Source: an uncultured Opitutaceae bacterium
GTDB taxonomy: Bacteria > Verrucomicrobiota > Verrucomicrobiia > Opitutales > Opitutaceae
DNA: 64,000 nt
NCBI GenBank assembly: GCA_951813085.1
Contig: OX638348.1
Location: forward strand, 1,931,627-1,995,626
Direction of reading: 5' to 3'
The stretch's first letter is position 1. Every line of letters starts with the position of its first letter. The position numbers were made by a program, and so were the translations under genes. Below are positions 45,327 through 55,247 of this stretch, piece after piece. The notes beneath the pieces were generated by a model. That model saw nothing but the letters and a program-made list of their open reading frames with translations, searched no databases and had not been told where the DNA came from.

Positions 45327-47027
45327 TTACAACGAAGTGCGCAAGTAGTCGCGGTATTGCGGCTCCCAAAAGTTAGCCTCTATCGCCTGGCCTAGAGCCA
45401 ACTCGGTCCGTTCACGGGCCACGCCATCCTTCATCGCTTGCTGCCCCACTCTCCTCGCAATAACCTTGCTCAAGGCCCGAATCTCGTTCAGGGGCGGCAG
45501 CAATCCCTTATTGGGCTCATCAATACCCGGCGAACTATCGGCCAGCGCTTCGCTGGCGGCGATGAGCATGTTCTCGGTCACTCGATTCGCCCTACTCGAA
45601 ATCACGCCGAGGCCAACGCCCGGGAAAATATAGCTGTTGTTGCACTGGGCAATGGGATAGGTCTCTCCCTTCCGCTCAACCGAGCCGAAAGGGCTGCCGG
45701 TCGCTACGATCGCCTTGCCTTCGGACCACTCGAGCACATCCATCGGCATCGCTTCTGCCAAGTTTGTCGGGTTGGAAAGCGGAAAGATAATCGGTCGCTC
45801 AACGTGAGCCGACATTTCCCGGACGATTTCCTCCGTAAACAGGTTGAATTGACCGGAAACCCCAATCAGCACTGTCGGTTTCACATGCTTCATCACGCCA
45901 AGCAACGACACCTGCCCATTCTCGTCCAACCAAGCGCTTGTCTCTTCCGCATCGCGCGCAAGTTCATACTGGAAATCGCGTAGATCTTTAAAGTCCGTAG
46001 TTAGGAGCCCACTACGGTCTACCATGAAAATCCGTTGCTTCGCTTCCGCCTCGCTCAATCCCTCTCGTTGCATATGAGCGATAAGATGCGACGCGATTCC
46101 ACAACCCGCTGATCCCGCGCCTGCAAAACATATCTTCTGATCTACCAGCTTTTCGCCCTTTCGCTTGCTCGCCGCGATCAATGTTCCTGCCGTGACCGCG
46201 GCCGTGCCTTGAATGTCATCGTTAAAGCAGCAAAGCCGGTCCCGGTAACGTCTCAAAAGCGGCATGGCGGTGGGCTGGGCGAAGTCTTCGAACTGAAGAA
46301 GCGCATGCGGCCAAAGATTGACCACGCTTTCGATGAACTTCTCTACAAACTCAAAATACGCTTCGCCTGAAATGCGTCCGGTCCGTTTTCCCATGTACAT
46401 AGGATCGTCAACCAAGTCTTCGTTGTTGCAGCCGACATCGAGGGTAATGGGAAGCGTATGGGCGGGGCTGATGCCCCCACATGCTGAATACAGCGCAAGC
46501 TTGCCAATGGGGATACCCATACCTCCTATCCCTTGATCCCCAAGACCGAGGACGCGTTCCCCATCCGTAACAACGATTACCTTGATATTCTGCTTGGTCG
46601 CATTTCGCAAAATCCGGTCTATCTTGTCGCGGTCATCGTAGGATATGAACAAGCCGCGCTTGCGACGGTAGATCTGAGAAAACTTCTGGCACGCCTCCCC
46701 TACGGTTGGGGTATAGATGATTGGCATCAATTCCTCCAAATTGTGGACCAGCAAGCTGAAATAAAGCGTTTCGTTCGTATCCTGGATAGAACGCAAATAG
46801 ATGTGCTTGTCCATCCGGCTAGAGAATGCGCACAACTGCTCGTAGGCCCGATCGCGTTGCTCGTCTATCGTCTCAATGGAGTACGGCAGCAACCCTTCCA
46901 AATTGAACTCGCGACGCTCCTTTTCCGTGAACCCGCTTCCCTTATTCAGCAAAGGCGTTTCCAGCAAAACCGGCCCCGCATAGGGAATGTACAAGGGACG
47001 CTTTGACTTCTGCGCTTTCATTCCCAA
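45327..47027 (-). CDS. maeA: NAD-dependent malic enzyme
   Basis: A 566-residue malic enzyme that oxidatively decarboxylates malate to pyruvate in the cytoplasm, with NAD as cofactor. Landmarks are [40 protein letters not shown], the catalytic Tyr/Lys region, the metal-binding [10 protein letters not shown] … [14 protein letters not shown] and the nucleotide-binding [13 protein letters not shown]. Length and order match the large bacterial/eukaryotic NAD type (EC 1.1.1.38). It is a housekeeping gene within the catabolic cluster. The ATG at 47027 or 47021 (MKAQK) could serve as start. Confidence 0.95.
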   Translation of the reverse strand: MGMKAQKSKRPLYIPYAGPVLLETPLLNKGSGFTEKERREFNLEGLLPYSIETIDEQRDRAYEQLCAFSSRMDKHIYLRSIQDTNETLYFSLLVHNLEELMPIIYTPTVGEACQKFSQIYRRKRGLFISYDDRDKIDRILRNATKQNIKVIVVTDGERVLGLGDQGIGGMGIPIGKLALYSACGGISPAHTLPITLDVGCNNEDLVDDPMYMGKRTGRISGEAYFEFVEKFIESVVNLWPHALLQFEDFAQPTAMPLLRRYRDRLCCFNDDIQGTAAVTAGTLIAASKRKGEKLVDQKICFAGAGSAGCGIASHLIAHMQREGLSEAEAKQRIFMVDRSGLLTTDFKDLRDFQYELARDAEETSAWLDENGQVSLLGVMKHVKPTVLIGVSGQFNLFTEEIVREMSAHVERPIIFPLSNPTNLAEAMPMDVLEWSEGKAIVATGSPFGSVERKGETYPIAQCNNSYIFPGVGLGVISSRANRVTENMLIAASEALADSSPGIDEPNKGLLPPLNEIRALSKVIARRVGQQAMKDGVARERTELALGQAIEANFWEPQYRDYLRTSL

Positions 47028-47308
47028 GAGCGAAACAGAACTAGGCCTTCATACGCAACCTTCTTTGCATGTCTCTAGCGCGTTGAAAGCTGGAGACATC
47101 GTTTTATACAAAACGTTCAAAAACACCCATCTGCTAGCCGTCCGGTCCGGCGCCATTTTCCTTCAGCGATTTAGCCGATGCGGGCAAAGCGTCAGAAACG
47201 CTCGAGGAACCCAGAGACGACCGTGTTCGATCGTCCCGAAATCCCGCGTAACGTGAAAATTTAGCGTATCCTACTATCGGTTACAATCTACAGTACGAAT
47301 ACAGAGTG

Positions 47309-47677
47309 CTATTCCACTTTTTTACCGATGAATTCGATCGTAGTGTTTTGAACGAGGTTTTCACCAGTAATCGACGTCCCATCTATTCGAGCACTCATTT
47401 TAACCGAATAGCCCCGGTAGTTGAGACCCGCGCTTAAATCGCCATTCGCTTCGATCGTCAAATCGTCCAACGCGTATTCACCCGTTGGATTGGTGAGGGT
47501 ACCCGTATAATCGCTACCTTCTTTACTAATCATCAAGCTGGCCATTGGATTACCTCCCGGAGCGCGCGAAAATTGAATCTCCCACAGTCCCACAAAAGGA
47601 TCCGGTTTTTCTTGCAGGGTCGCGCAGCCTGAAATCAAAGCCGTGGCGACAGAAAGTAAAAGCAGGTTTTTAATCAT
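47309..47677 (-). CDS. Small lipoprotein, paralogous to the protein at 52.2 kb
   Basis: Starting at the ATG at 47677, the 122-residue product has a lipoprotein signal (MIKNLLLLSVATALISGCAT, lipobox ISGC). The mature part, DPFVGLWEIQFSRAPGGNPM … GTLTNPTGEYALDDLTIEAN, is beta-rich and matches in layout the secreted protein at 52206. Both resemble short lipocalin-like or calycin-like barrels; no function is known. It is followed closely by a sulfatase gene on the same strand beyond 150 bases. The region 47028-47308 holds no other gene that I can support. Confidence 0.7.
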   Translation of the reverse strand: MIKNLLLLSVATALISGCATLQEKPDPFVGLWEIQFSRAPGGNPMASLMISKEGSDYTGTLTNPTGEYALDDLTIEANGDLSAGLNYRGYSVKMSARIDGTSITGENLVQNTTIEFIGKKVE

Positions 47678-47827
47678 ATTAGATAATCTTTGGAGGAACG
47701 TGAAAAAGGGATCTACCAAGGTTAGCGACACCTGAGAGACTGTCCAATAGGAAATCAACCTGAAAGAAATAATGCATATTGCGGGAGCGCTGCATCCCGC
47801 TGTACACTCTTCCGACAAGCCGCATTC

Positions 47828-49192
47828 TCACTCGCGCAAGTGCCAGTCCGGGCCGTCGGCCATGATGCTATCGTTAATCCGGTAGAGTTGCGCCTTCAGC
47901 TTCTCCGTTCGTTCCGGGTCACGCGCAGCAACATTGTTCTCCTGTCCAGGATCCTTGCTCAGGTCAAACAACTGAAAGTTCTTATACTCCCCGGACTTGA
48001 TAGCCGGAATCCATTCCTCCTGGAACATGTTGTGCAAGGACAGCTCATAATTGCGTTCCGCTACCAACGAATAGTTGCCGCTCCGCATCGCCACGATGGG
48101 ATTGGATCGCTGCAGATGCCAGAAAAACGGCTGGTGACGCGTGAACGTCTCCTTGCCCGTAAGCAACGGAGCCAGATTGGAACCATCGATATGCCGGTCC
48201 GTGGGCGCTTCAATATCCAGCAAGCCACAAAGCGTTGGCAGTATGTCTACAACACCACCCGGCTCCTGCTGCATCTGTCCTTTCCTAATTTTATCCGGCC
48301 AATGAAAAATTCCGGGAACGCGAATGCCGCCTTCCCAATTTGCGCCCTTCTTGCCACGCAACTCCCCCGTGCGTTCTTCACGATAACTGCCATTGTCCGA
48401 CATATAGACAATCAGCGTATCCTCAAACACGCCCATCGTTTCCAGCTTGGCAATGAGTCGAGCAATCGCCCGGTCCGTATTGTCAATGGTACCCGAGTAA
48501 ATCGCCCCCTGTTCCTTGAGCTCGCCATATTCCGAAACGATCGTATCCGGCGCAGCGATACGCTGATGGGGTTCATGAAACCAGACGTTCAGGAAAAAGG
48601 GTTTACTTTTTTCGTGATGCTCATCCAGCCAGTCAATCGCTTCATCCACCACGATCTGACAGGCATAGCCCTTGATTTCGCCTACGGGCTCGCCGTTTCG
48701 AATGAAGTTATCCGGATTCCTGTGACTCGGGTTGGCATTGTTCCAGGTAGCGAACCAGTAGTCGAATCCATGCTGGGAAGGCGTCGGCTTCTCGTACGTA
48801 TCAGTGGGCAGCCCCAGGTGCCACTTGCCAACATGGGCCGTGCTATATCCCTGCCCTTTCAACAGCTCGGCGATCGTTACCTCTCGTTCCAGCAAGTGAG
48901 AAAACTGATTCTCATCGCTAATCCAGCTATACACGCCTGCCCGGATGTGATGCCTGCCCGTGAGCAAGGTCGCGCGAGACGGAGAACAGACCGCGCAACC
49001 CGAATAGAATGTTTCAAACCGGGTTCCATTCGACGCCAGCTCGTCGAGCGCCGGCGTCTTCACGGGCCCATCGTAGCAGCCGAGGTCCTTGTAGCCCAGA
49101 TCGTCAGTGAGCAGTATTACGACATTAGGCTGTTCTGCCGAAGCCAACGAATACGAAAAAAGAGCCAGCAGGAGGGGTAAAAATCGATTCAT
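47828..49192 (-). CDS. Secreted arylsulfatase-type sulfatase
   Basis: A 454-residue S1 sulfatase from the ATG at 49192 (an upstream ATG at 49210 only lengthens the leader). Signal peptide 1-19, LLTDDLGYKDLGCY metal site at 27-40, C69-S-P-S-R, GKWHLG, and YMSDNGSYREERTGELRGKK, where DN replaces the DH pair, as in arylsulfatase A-like enzymes. FDLSKDPGQENNVA closes the domain. Its N-terminal end is 77 bases from the end of a DUF1080 gene on the same strand, so the two may be one transcript. Confidence 0.93.
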   Translation of the reverse strand: MNRFLPLLLALFSYSLASAEQPNVVILLTDDLGYKDLGCYDGPVKTPALDELASNGTRFETFYSGCAVCSPSRATLLTGRHHIRAGVYSWISDENQFSHLLEREVTIAELLKGQGYSTAHVGKWHLGLPTDTYEKPTPSQHGFDYWFATWNNANPSHRNPDNFIRNGEPVGEIKGYACQIVVDEAIDWLDEHHEKSKPFFLNVWFHEPHQRIAAPDTIVSEYGELKEQGAIYSGTIDNTDRAIARLIAKLETMGVFEDTLIVYMSDNGSYREERTGELRGKKGANWEGGIRVPGIFHWPDKIRKGQMQQEPGGVVDILPTLCGLLDIEAPTDRHIDGSNLAPLLTGKETFTRHQPFFWHLQRSNPIVAMRSGNYSLVAERNYELSLHNMFQEEWIPAIKSGEYKNFQLFDLSKDPGQENNVAARDPERTEKLKAQLYRINDSIMADGPDWHLRE

Positions 49193-49269
49193 GCCGATGA
49201 CCCAATTCATGAATGCCTAACGTTGCAAACGATAAGGCCCAACTGGACGAAAACGAAGCATATTCCGAC

Positions 49270-49992
49270 TTATTCGAGGACCTTCAATCGCAGGTTTTTG
49301 AACTCCACGATCATGCCTGGGTCGTGAATCTGGAGCTGGATCATTCCCCTCAGCAGGCGCTTCTCGATGGGCAGATTCTCGGTGAATTCCGACGCCAGCT
49401 TGCCGTTGATATAGAATTTGAAGCGGTTGCCATCGGCGATGACATGCACATCGTTCCAATCGCCCTTATTGATCTCGTCTATTCTCAGTCCGTTCTCGAC
49501 GGGGATGATGGTCGGTTCGTCATTCTCCGCGATAACCAGGCTGTCGCCGCGGAAGCAACGGTGCTCTTTGCGTCCGGGCGTATGAAAGTCCCAAGCGCCT
49601 AGAACCTTTTTGCCAATACCCACATGGCCGAGGTCCGCGTGGTAGCATTTAAAGTCCCGCTTGCCGGTTTCGTCCTTCACCGCGCGGATACTGACACCAC
49701 TATTCGCGTGACCCGGTTTCGGGAAACGGTAAGTGAACGTGAGCTCGAAATTGGCCAGGTCCTTGTTTTTTGCATACACAAGATAGCCACGCCCGCCGTG
49801 GTCCCCGTCGCCGTGAATGACTCCGTCTTTGACAGTCCACGCCTTCTCCACTTTCTTCTCGCTCACCTTCCAGCCGTCCAGCGTCTTGCCGTCAAAGATA
49901 CGAACAAAGCCCTCGTCGTCAGCTGCGGGCAGGCAGGCGGTGAGCAGCGCCAGCAGCGCGATACAGAGTGAGTGTTTTGTCATAGTCATCAT
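49270..49992 (-). CDS. DUF1080 exported protein
   Basis: A 240-residue protein; starts at 49992, 49989 and 49983 are all possible, each before the signal peptide KHSLCIALLALLTACLPAAD. The family opening FVRIFDGKTLDGWKVS, the GHANSGVSIRAVKDE loop and the ending MIVEFKNLRLKVLE match the protein at 31.5 kb. A Cys within the leader (LTAC) could make it a lipoprotein. It precedes the sulfatase at 47828 on the same strand. Confidence 0.87.
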   Translation of the reverse strand: MMTMTKHSLCIALLALLTACLPAADDEGFVRIFDGKTLDGWKVSEKKVEKAWTVKDGVIHGDGDHGGRGYLVYAKNKDLANFELTFTYRFPKPGHANSGVSIRAVKDETGKRDFKCYHADLGHVGIGKKVLGAWDFHTPGRKEHRCFRGDSLVIAENDEPTIIPVENGLRIDEINKGDWNDVHVIADGNRFKFYINGKLASEFTENLPIEKRLLRGMIQLQIHDPGMIVEFKNLRLKVLE

Positions 49993-50276
49993 CTTAGATC
50001 CCCAATCAGGGAAATCAATCGACGATTTTGACGAAACCAACGTAAAGATCCATGCGGCAATTAAGGTAGCGGGCGGCCACCACATTCAACAGGGTAAAAT
50101 ACCTCCACTGCGTTTGATAGCGCTAAGAACCCGGAGTCCCAACAAAAAACTCTTTCCCACCTCCGCGTTCTCTGCGAACTCCGCGGTTAAGCTGTCTGGC
50201 CATTCCTGTCATTGAGTGAGCGCTCTCTTATCGCTACCTAGGCCCAGCGAAAGTGAAATTCTCATACGTTTAATCA

Positions 50277-51803
50277 CTATCTTCCATGGACGACTTGACC
50301 CGTTTCCTTGTTTGTAAACGTCCACTTGTCGGGATCGAAGACAAATCCATCCTTGCGGGGGACGTCCTTTGCATAATGGGGTGGCAAGTGTTTCGCTAGT
50401 TCGTCCTTAATGGTTTGATACGCTGGATCGGCAGCCAGATTCCTCCATTCGTTGGGGTCGGTCTGGTGGTCATATAACTCCTCTGTACCGTCGCTATAAC
50501 GAATGTAACGCCAGCGCTCGTCTCGAACCGCCGTGTTTCCATAGCCGAAATCAATCAGGCTGGCGTGCGGCCAGGAAGCGTTTGGATTGGCCAGAAGAGG
50601 AGCCAGATCAGGTCCGTCGAAATCAATGTCGCTTTCCATTTCCATTAGACTAACGAGAGTGGGAAAAATGGATACAAGATTTACGGGGGCACTCGAAGTT
50701 CTGCCTGCGGTTTCCATTTCGGGAGTGGCGATGATGAAGGGTACGCGGGTGGCCTCTTCCCAGAGGGTGGACTTATGCCAATGGTCCTTTTCGCCCAGGT
50801 GCCAGCCATGGTCGGACCAGAGAATGATGATCGTGTTGTCGGCGTAGGGCGATTCGGCAAGCGCCTCTAGCACGCGACCCACCTGGGCATCTGCAAAGGA
50901 AATGCTCGCTAAGTAGCATCGTACCGCTTCTTCCCATTCGCCAGCATCCGTGACTGCCTCCATTTCGTCGCGTCGCCGTTCTGCCCATCGCTGCGGAATG
51001 GGCGGTATATCATCCAGGTCATTTTCAGGAGCTTCGGGCAAATGGATTTCCGAGTCTGCGTAGAGATCGCGGTAGCGTTTGGGGATATACCAAGGCAAGT
51101 GAGGGTGAAAGGTTCCTACCGACAAGAAGAAGGCTTCGCCTGAATGGTTCTCCAGAAAATCGATGGCGTAGTCGACTACTTGGACATCGTCATATTCCGA
51201 TTCCTTCTGTGGCAAGATTCCCCAATCCCTTTCTTCCTTGCCGCGCAAATACTCGACATTACTGAACGGGTAGCCGGGCGGGGGTGGCTTCCATTCGGTC
51301 CAGGGGTAGGCAAGTTTGTTGCTTCGCGTCCAGGGGAAGTCTGCCCAAGAGAAGCGGAAGTAGTCATGCCATTGATCAGGTGGATTATTGCCCGCTGTGT
51401 GGTGAAAGCTTTTGCCTGATCCCACGACCTGGTATCCCTGTTGCTTGAAATACTTCGGCAAGGTCATCTTGTCGGGGTAGTTGGCGCGCAACCACTGGCC
51501 GTTGTCATAAATTCCTGTGGTCGAGGGCATAAGCCCGGACATGACCGATGTTCGGCTCGGATTGCACACGGGCGACGGGCAGTGAGCATTCGTGAAGTTG
51601 ATGCCCCGCGCCGCAAGCGCGTCCATATGCGGGGTGTGGACTTCGCCACCATAACCACCTAGAACGTTGGTCCAGTCGCGCATGTCGTCGACTGAGATCA
51701 TGAGGACGTTGCGTGGGGTATCACCGTTTAACCCAGGCAGCGCAATGGCGAAGGGCAAAAACAGGAATGGTCGCAGATTTCTGATGAATCTCGTATTGAT
51801 CAT
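50277..51803 (-). CDS. Secreted sulfatase, iduronate-2-sulfatase-like
   Basis: A 508-residue S1 sulfatase from the ATG at 51803. A long signal region (RFIRNLRPFLFLPFAIALPG) precedes SVDDMRDW, the metal site. C80-N-P-S-R is the formylglycine motif. WSDHGWHLGEKDHWHKSTLW and LYDHQTDPNEWRNLAADP complete the fold. It is most like the sulfatase at 7795 in the window (CNPSRTS, DMRDW/DLNDW), which suggests paralogy with different substrates. Confidence 0.93.
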   Translation of the reverse strand: MINTRFIRNLRPFLFLPFAIALPGLNGDTPRNVLMISVDDMRDWTNVLGGYGGEVHTPHMDALAARGINFTNAHCPSPVCNPSRTSVMSGLMPSTTGIYDNGQWLRANYPDKMTLPKYFKQQGYQVVGSGKSFHHTAGNNPPDQWHDYFRFSWADFPWTRSNKLAYPWTEWKPPPPGYPFSNVEYLRGKEERDWGILPQKESEYDDVQVVDYAIDFLENHSGEAFFLSVGTFHPHLPWYIPKRYRDLYADSEIHLPEAPENDLDDIPPIPQRWAERRRDEMEAVTDAGEWEEAVRCYLASISFADAQVGRVLEALAESPYADNTIIILWSDHGWHLGEKDHWHKSTLWEEATRVPFIIATPEMETAGRTSSAPVNLVSIFPTLVSLMEMESDIDFDGPDLAPLLANPNASWPHASLIDFGYGNTAVRDERWRYIRYSDGTEELYDHQTDPNEWRNLAADPAYQTIKDELAKHLPPHYAKDVPRKDGFVFDPDKWTFTNKETGQVVHGR

Positions 51804-51896
51804 GGTGGGGTAATAATTTCGGATCACCGATTCTGTGAAGGAAGACCTTACTGATCGGCCGGTCTAATTCAACCCTTCTTGGATAGAGTAAAGAAT

Positions 51897-51931
51897 GGTG
51901 AAGAGTCAGGAGTGAAGAGTGAGTGGTGAAA
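51897..51931 (-). repeat. Heptad repeat, solo copy
   Basis: Heptads GGTGAAG, AGTCAGG, AGTGAAG, AGTGAGT, GGTGAAA lie upstream of the sulfatase at 50277. The surrounding gap 51828-52205 holds this repeat and a half-site of the CGCAGAG-type hairpin family near 52115; no gene is visible. Confidence 0.8.
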
Positions 51932-52205
51932 TATTGGGATTAGGTTGGTTGAGAGTGTTTTAACAACGTTCTCCCGTTTAACAGGATCACTTGATCCTCG
52001 CTACGCGGGCAGGATTCGAATATTTTACCCTGTCATTGAATCCGACCCATCGCATACATTCGCGTATCCGCGAAACGGATCCAATGAATTCTCAAGCATC
52101 TTGCGCTTTCTGAGTTCAACCTCTCTCCGTGTTCATCCGTGAAATCCGTGGTTGAATCACGATCCCCAATAACCTGCCCCGTCCCGCTAAGCGTCACGGG
52201 ATTTG

Positions 52206-52625
52206 TCAGCGGCCCGAATTCACTTTTTTGGCGCCATCTGCTTGCTGACTTGCTGAAAACGACGTGTCGAATTTCCGGCCATTGATTTCGTAATACACCC
52301 TACCGCTCATGCGGCTCCCTTCTATATTCCCCGCGTAAGCAACCTTGTATCCTTGAGCGCTTAACGTGAATCGGACGTCATGGTCGGACGTATTCGTCAC
52401 GACGACCAGCTTCACCGTCAGGTCCCTATCCGGATTATATAGGGACCCTTTAAAAGAATCTTCTTCTTTAGCAATCGTTGCTACGCGATGCTTCGTCGAG
52501 CCATCGGGAGCCGCGATTTCGATTTTCCAGACGCCGGTCGGATCCACATCGCCTTTTGCGATTGTCGACAAGGCAGCAGCCGCGAGCGCCAGGGTAATTA
52601 GGGGTATACAATTTAAACGCCTCAT
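52206..52625 (-). CDS. Small secreted protein, paralogous to the lipoprotein at 47.3 kb
   Basis: A 139-residue protein with a signal peptide (MRRLNCIPLITLALAAAALS) and the body DPTGVWKIEIAAPDGSTKHR … SFKGSLYNPDRDLTVKLVVV … GSRMSGRVYYE. The order of G-W-I strands, the GSL-NP turn and the late SG-x-V-Y strand parallels the 47.3-kb lipoprotein. No function is known. It lies 42 bases after the gene at 52668 on the same strand. Confidence 0.7.
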   Translation of the reverse strand: MRRLNCIPLITLALAAAALSTIAKGDVDPTGVWKIEIAAPDGSTKHRVATIAKEEDSFKGSLYNPDRDLTVKLVVVTNTSDHDVRFTLSAQGYKVAYAGNIEGSRMSGRVYYEINGRKFDTSFSASQQADGAKKVNSGR

Positions 52626-52667
52626 GGATTTTTCGTTTATCGTTTCAAGAATGTGTATCCGTCTTTT

Positions 52668-53492
52668 CTATTTGAGCAAACCCTCAATCGTGCTCTTGAC
52701 GCTCTGGTAATCCGTAGACTCCGCGAATCCTATGGAAACCGTTTGAGGCGTGTCGAAAAACTTTTCCCCATCGAAACGGCCAAATCCTAGAACAGTCATA
52801 TAGGGACGATTGAGATAGGTGTCGGGATGATCGTTGTCTTCATGATGAAGCAGGTAGATCATTCGAGGTGAATTCACATCTCCAAAAGCGATCCATTCGG
52901 GATCGGGAAAGTCGCCCGGGTGCGTCTCATCGATTGCGTGGGTCTCGCTATCTCCGGAGAAATACCAAAAATCCGTATCGTCCATTTCTCCTCCGGGAAC
53001 CCCTTCATAAAGAATCCAGTATTTCCAGCCCGGACTGATTTCGGTCATGGTAAAATCGCAGCGGTCCGGATAAAAGCCCCATTGACCTTTCCATTTGCCA
53101 TTCCCCGATGTGAAAATAATGCGGACATGATTTTCGGTTTCGATTTCGACAACCGAAGACGAGAGTTCGGTTCCTGCGTTCAGCGCATGAAAATAGCTGC
53201 CATCCTGCCGGTGTATGGAATTGGGGAAGCCGCGATATTCGCCCTTCCACCCGGAGCCTTCTTCGTCATGAAACCCAAGCCAGTCCACTCCATCCGAATC
53301 AATCATGCTTGAAAGGCCTCCACCCTGCTTCTCCAGGTAGAAGGTGGTGGTCTCGGTCGTGATAATGTAACAGGGCAAATCTCCGGCGGAAAGGTCGCGC
53401 CCATGGCTAAGGGAAACAGGGGCTTGGTCCGTCGAGGGACTACACCCGACAAGCAGCGCGAGACCTACCGAAGCAACGAGAATGAACTTCAT
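52668..53492 (-). CDS. Hypothetical lipoprotein, beta-rich
   Basis: A 274-residue protein with a lipoprotein signal (MKFILVASVGLALLVGC). The body is rich in aromatic residues and beta-strand patterns: FYLEKQGGGLSSMIDSDGVD, GWKGEYRGFPNSIHRQDGSY, then ISPGWKYWILYEGVPGGEMD. The design suggests a sugar-binding or polysaccharide-processing jelly-roll, but I recognise no family. It precedes the small secreted protein at 52206 on the same strand. Confidence 0.65.
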   Translation of the reverse strand: MKFILVASVGLALLVGCSPSTDQAPVSLSHGRDLSAGDLPCYIITTETTTFYLEKQGGGLSSMIDSDGVDWLGFHDEEGSGWKGEYRGFPNSIHRQDGSYFHALNAGTELSSSVVEIETENHVRIIFTSGNGKWKGQWGFYPDRCDFTMTEISPGWKYWILYEGVPGGEMDDTDFWYFSGDSETHAIDETHPGDFPDPEWIAFGDVNSPRMIYLLHHEDNDHPDTYLNRPYMTVLGFGRFDGEKFFDTPQTVSIGFAESTDYQSVKSTIEGLLK

Positions 53493-53598
53493 CTCTGCAG
53501 TAAAAATCTAAGCCACGCATCTGTCAAACTGCGAACTAGGCCCTGAGCGCTAGCGGACAACCATACCAAGCAAGCCAGCTCAGGCTTGAGCCCATTCG

Positions 53599-55038
53599 CT
53601 ACCTTCCGTTCAGAGGCGTCAGCCGAACAACCGCATGCGGATTGTTGATGACTACGTAAATCGAACCATCGAAACCTGTCTTTATGTCCCGGATACGACC
53701 GATTCCCTTGAAAAACACCTCCTCGGAAACCACTTCATGCCCTTCAATCGTCAAACGCTTGATTTCCTCGAAGGCCAATGCCCCGACAAAGGCTTGGTTT
53801 TTCCATTTTGGAAACCGATCGCCTGTATAGAATTCCAATGCGCTGAGAGCGGGCGAAGGCGTCCAGTATTTGATCGGTTGTTCCATTCCCTTTTGGTGGG
53901 TCATCTTGGTAACTTCGGATCCGTCGTAGTTGAGCCCGTAGGATATGACCGGCCAACCGTAGTTTTTCCCCTTCTCTATGATATTGAGTTCATCGCCTCC
54001 CAATGGCCCATGGTCGGTTGCCCAGATTTCGCCCGTAACGGGATGCTGATCGATGCCTTGGATATGTCGGTTTCCAATGGAGTAGATGGCTTCGATCGCT
54101 CCAGTCCGACCGAAATAAGGATTGTCGGGCGGAATCGAGCCATCCGGAAAGATACGATAGAGCTTGCCGCCCGGTTTCGAAAGGAGCTGTACTTCATCGT
54201 TTCGGCGAAGGTCTCCAATGGAAAAAAACAAGTAGCCATCGTTATCGAAATACAGGCGGCAACCCCAGCGAGCGCCCTGGGTAAAATGCAGTTCGTCGGG
54301 AAGGCGGAATATGTCCTCTTGATCCACCCAGCTATGACCATCGACTCGGCCGCGAATGACCCGAGTCATGGCGGGCGTATCCTTGCTCGAGCCGTCGCCT
54401 AACGGATGGACATAGCCAATATATACCCAGCCATTCTCATCATAGTCAGGATCTAGCGCCATGCCCAGCATGCCTGAATCACCGTACTGAGTGGTAGCGA
54501 GAACCCCTTCAATGGGACGCGGATCAAGCTCGCCGTCAACGAGCCAGCGAAGCCCGCCCCGCCTTTCCGTCAGCAAGGCCCGTCGTTCGTCCACGAATAC
54601 GATACTCCAAGGCGAAGACCTGAAGCCTTCGGAAACGAGCGTCTCTACATTGAGAAGGTAGTCTTGCGTCTCTACTTGATGCGGCAGTTCAGCCGCTTGG
54701 TTCGGCTCCGTGTCTTGCTTGACAAGGATGTAATCGGTCAGGGCATTGATTTCGCTCTTACTGAGAGCCGTGGACCAAGCGATCATGTCTGTACCCGTTA
54801 TCCCATACATGATGGTATTGTACATGCGCTTGCGATCGATCCCGTAAATCCAGCTCTCTTTTATCAAGGGGGAATACTGGGCCCCTTCCATATTCTTGCC
54901 ATGGCAGGCCGCGCAATATTGCTGGTAAAGCTGTTCGCTATCGATGCTCGCGTCTTGACCGCTGAGCGAACCGACGCCTGGCCAAACGAGGACCAGAAGC
55001 AGCGCGAATCGAATGTTAGAATGAGCAAAGGCAATCAC
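53599..55038 (-). CDS. PQQ-dependent sugar dehydrogenase with N-terminal cytochrome c
   Basis: A 479-residue exported protein. After a signal peptide comes a cytochrome c domain with C42-A-A-C45-H46 and a distal Met in MYGITGTDMIAW. The rest is a glucose/sorbosone dehydrogenase propeller (GGLRWLVDG, GDSGMLGMALDPDYDENGWV, GARWGCRLYFDNDGYLFFSI, EIWATDHGPLGGDELN). Here the heme would take electrons from PQQ directly, unlike the heme-free relative at 42.8 kb. The gene stands alone between a broken DUF1552 gene and a lipoprotein gene. Confidence 0.9.
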   Translation of the reverse strand: MIAFAHSNIRFALLLVLVWPGVGSLSGQDASIDSEQLYQQYCAACHGKNMEGAQYSPLIKESWIYGIDRKRMYNTIMYGITGTDMIAWSTALSKSEINALTDYILVKQDTEPNQAAELPHQVETQDYLLNVETLVSEGFRSSPWSIVFVDERRALLTERRGGLRWLVDGELDPRPIEGVLATTQYGDSGMLGMALDPDYDENGWVYIGYVHPLGDGSSKDTPAMTRVIRGRVDGHSWVDQEDIFRLPDELHFTQGARWGCRLYFDNDGYLFFSIGDLRRNDEVQLLSKPGGKLYRIFPDGSIPPDNPYFGRTGAIEAIYSIGNRHIQGIDQHPVTGEIWATDHGPLGGDELNIIEKGKNYGWPVISYGLNYDGSEVTKMTHQKGMEQPIKYWTPSPALSALEFYTGDRFPKWKNQAFVGALAFEEIKRLTIEGHEVVSEEVFFKGIGRIRDIKTGFDGSIYVVINNPHAVVRLTPLNGR

Positions 55039-55206
55039 GGTAGCGAGATATCTAGTTCCTCAAAAGAGCGCAGGGGTGGACCTTTTGAGGATAGGTATCA
55101 ATCTCTGATATATTACGACAGCGCAACCGAAAATCACGTATGGGCCGCGCGATACTGCGTGTAGATCAAGACCCCTTTTAGAAAGCCCCACCTAATATCA
55201 TTGCAT

Positions 55207-55247
55207 AGAAAGGTGGACGTCGACGTCCCGGCGAGCTCCACCTTTCT
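55207..55247. repeat. Strong hairpin at the end of the DUF1552 remnant
   Basis: AGAAAGGTGGA (55207-55217) and TCCACCTTTCT (55237-55247) pair perfectly, with an ACGTCGACGT palindrome in the loop side. The right arm ends at the DUF1552 stop codon, so it may be a terminator or a dispersed palindrome. Confidence 0.65.

Noticed and set aside
47840..49180. A 446-codon open frame on the plus strand
   Set aside because: It mirrors the minus-strand sulfatase at 47828 almost exactly and its translation lacks any domain pattern.
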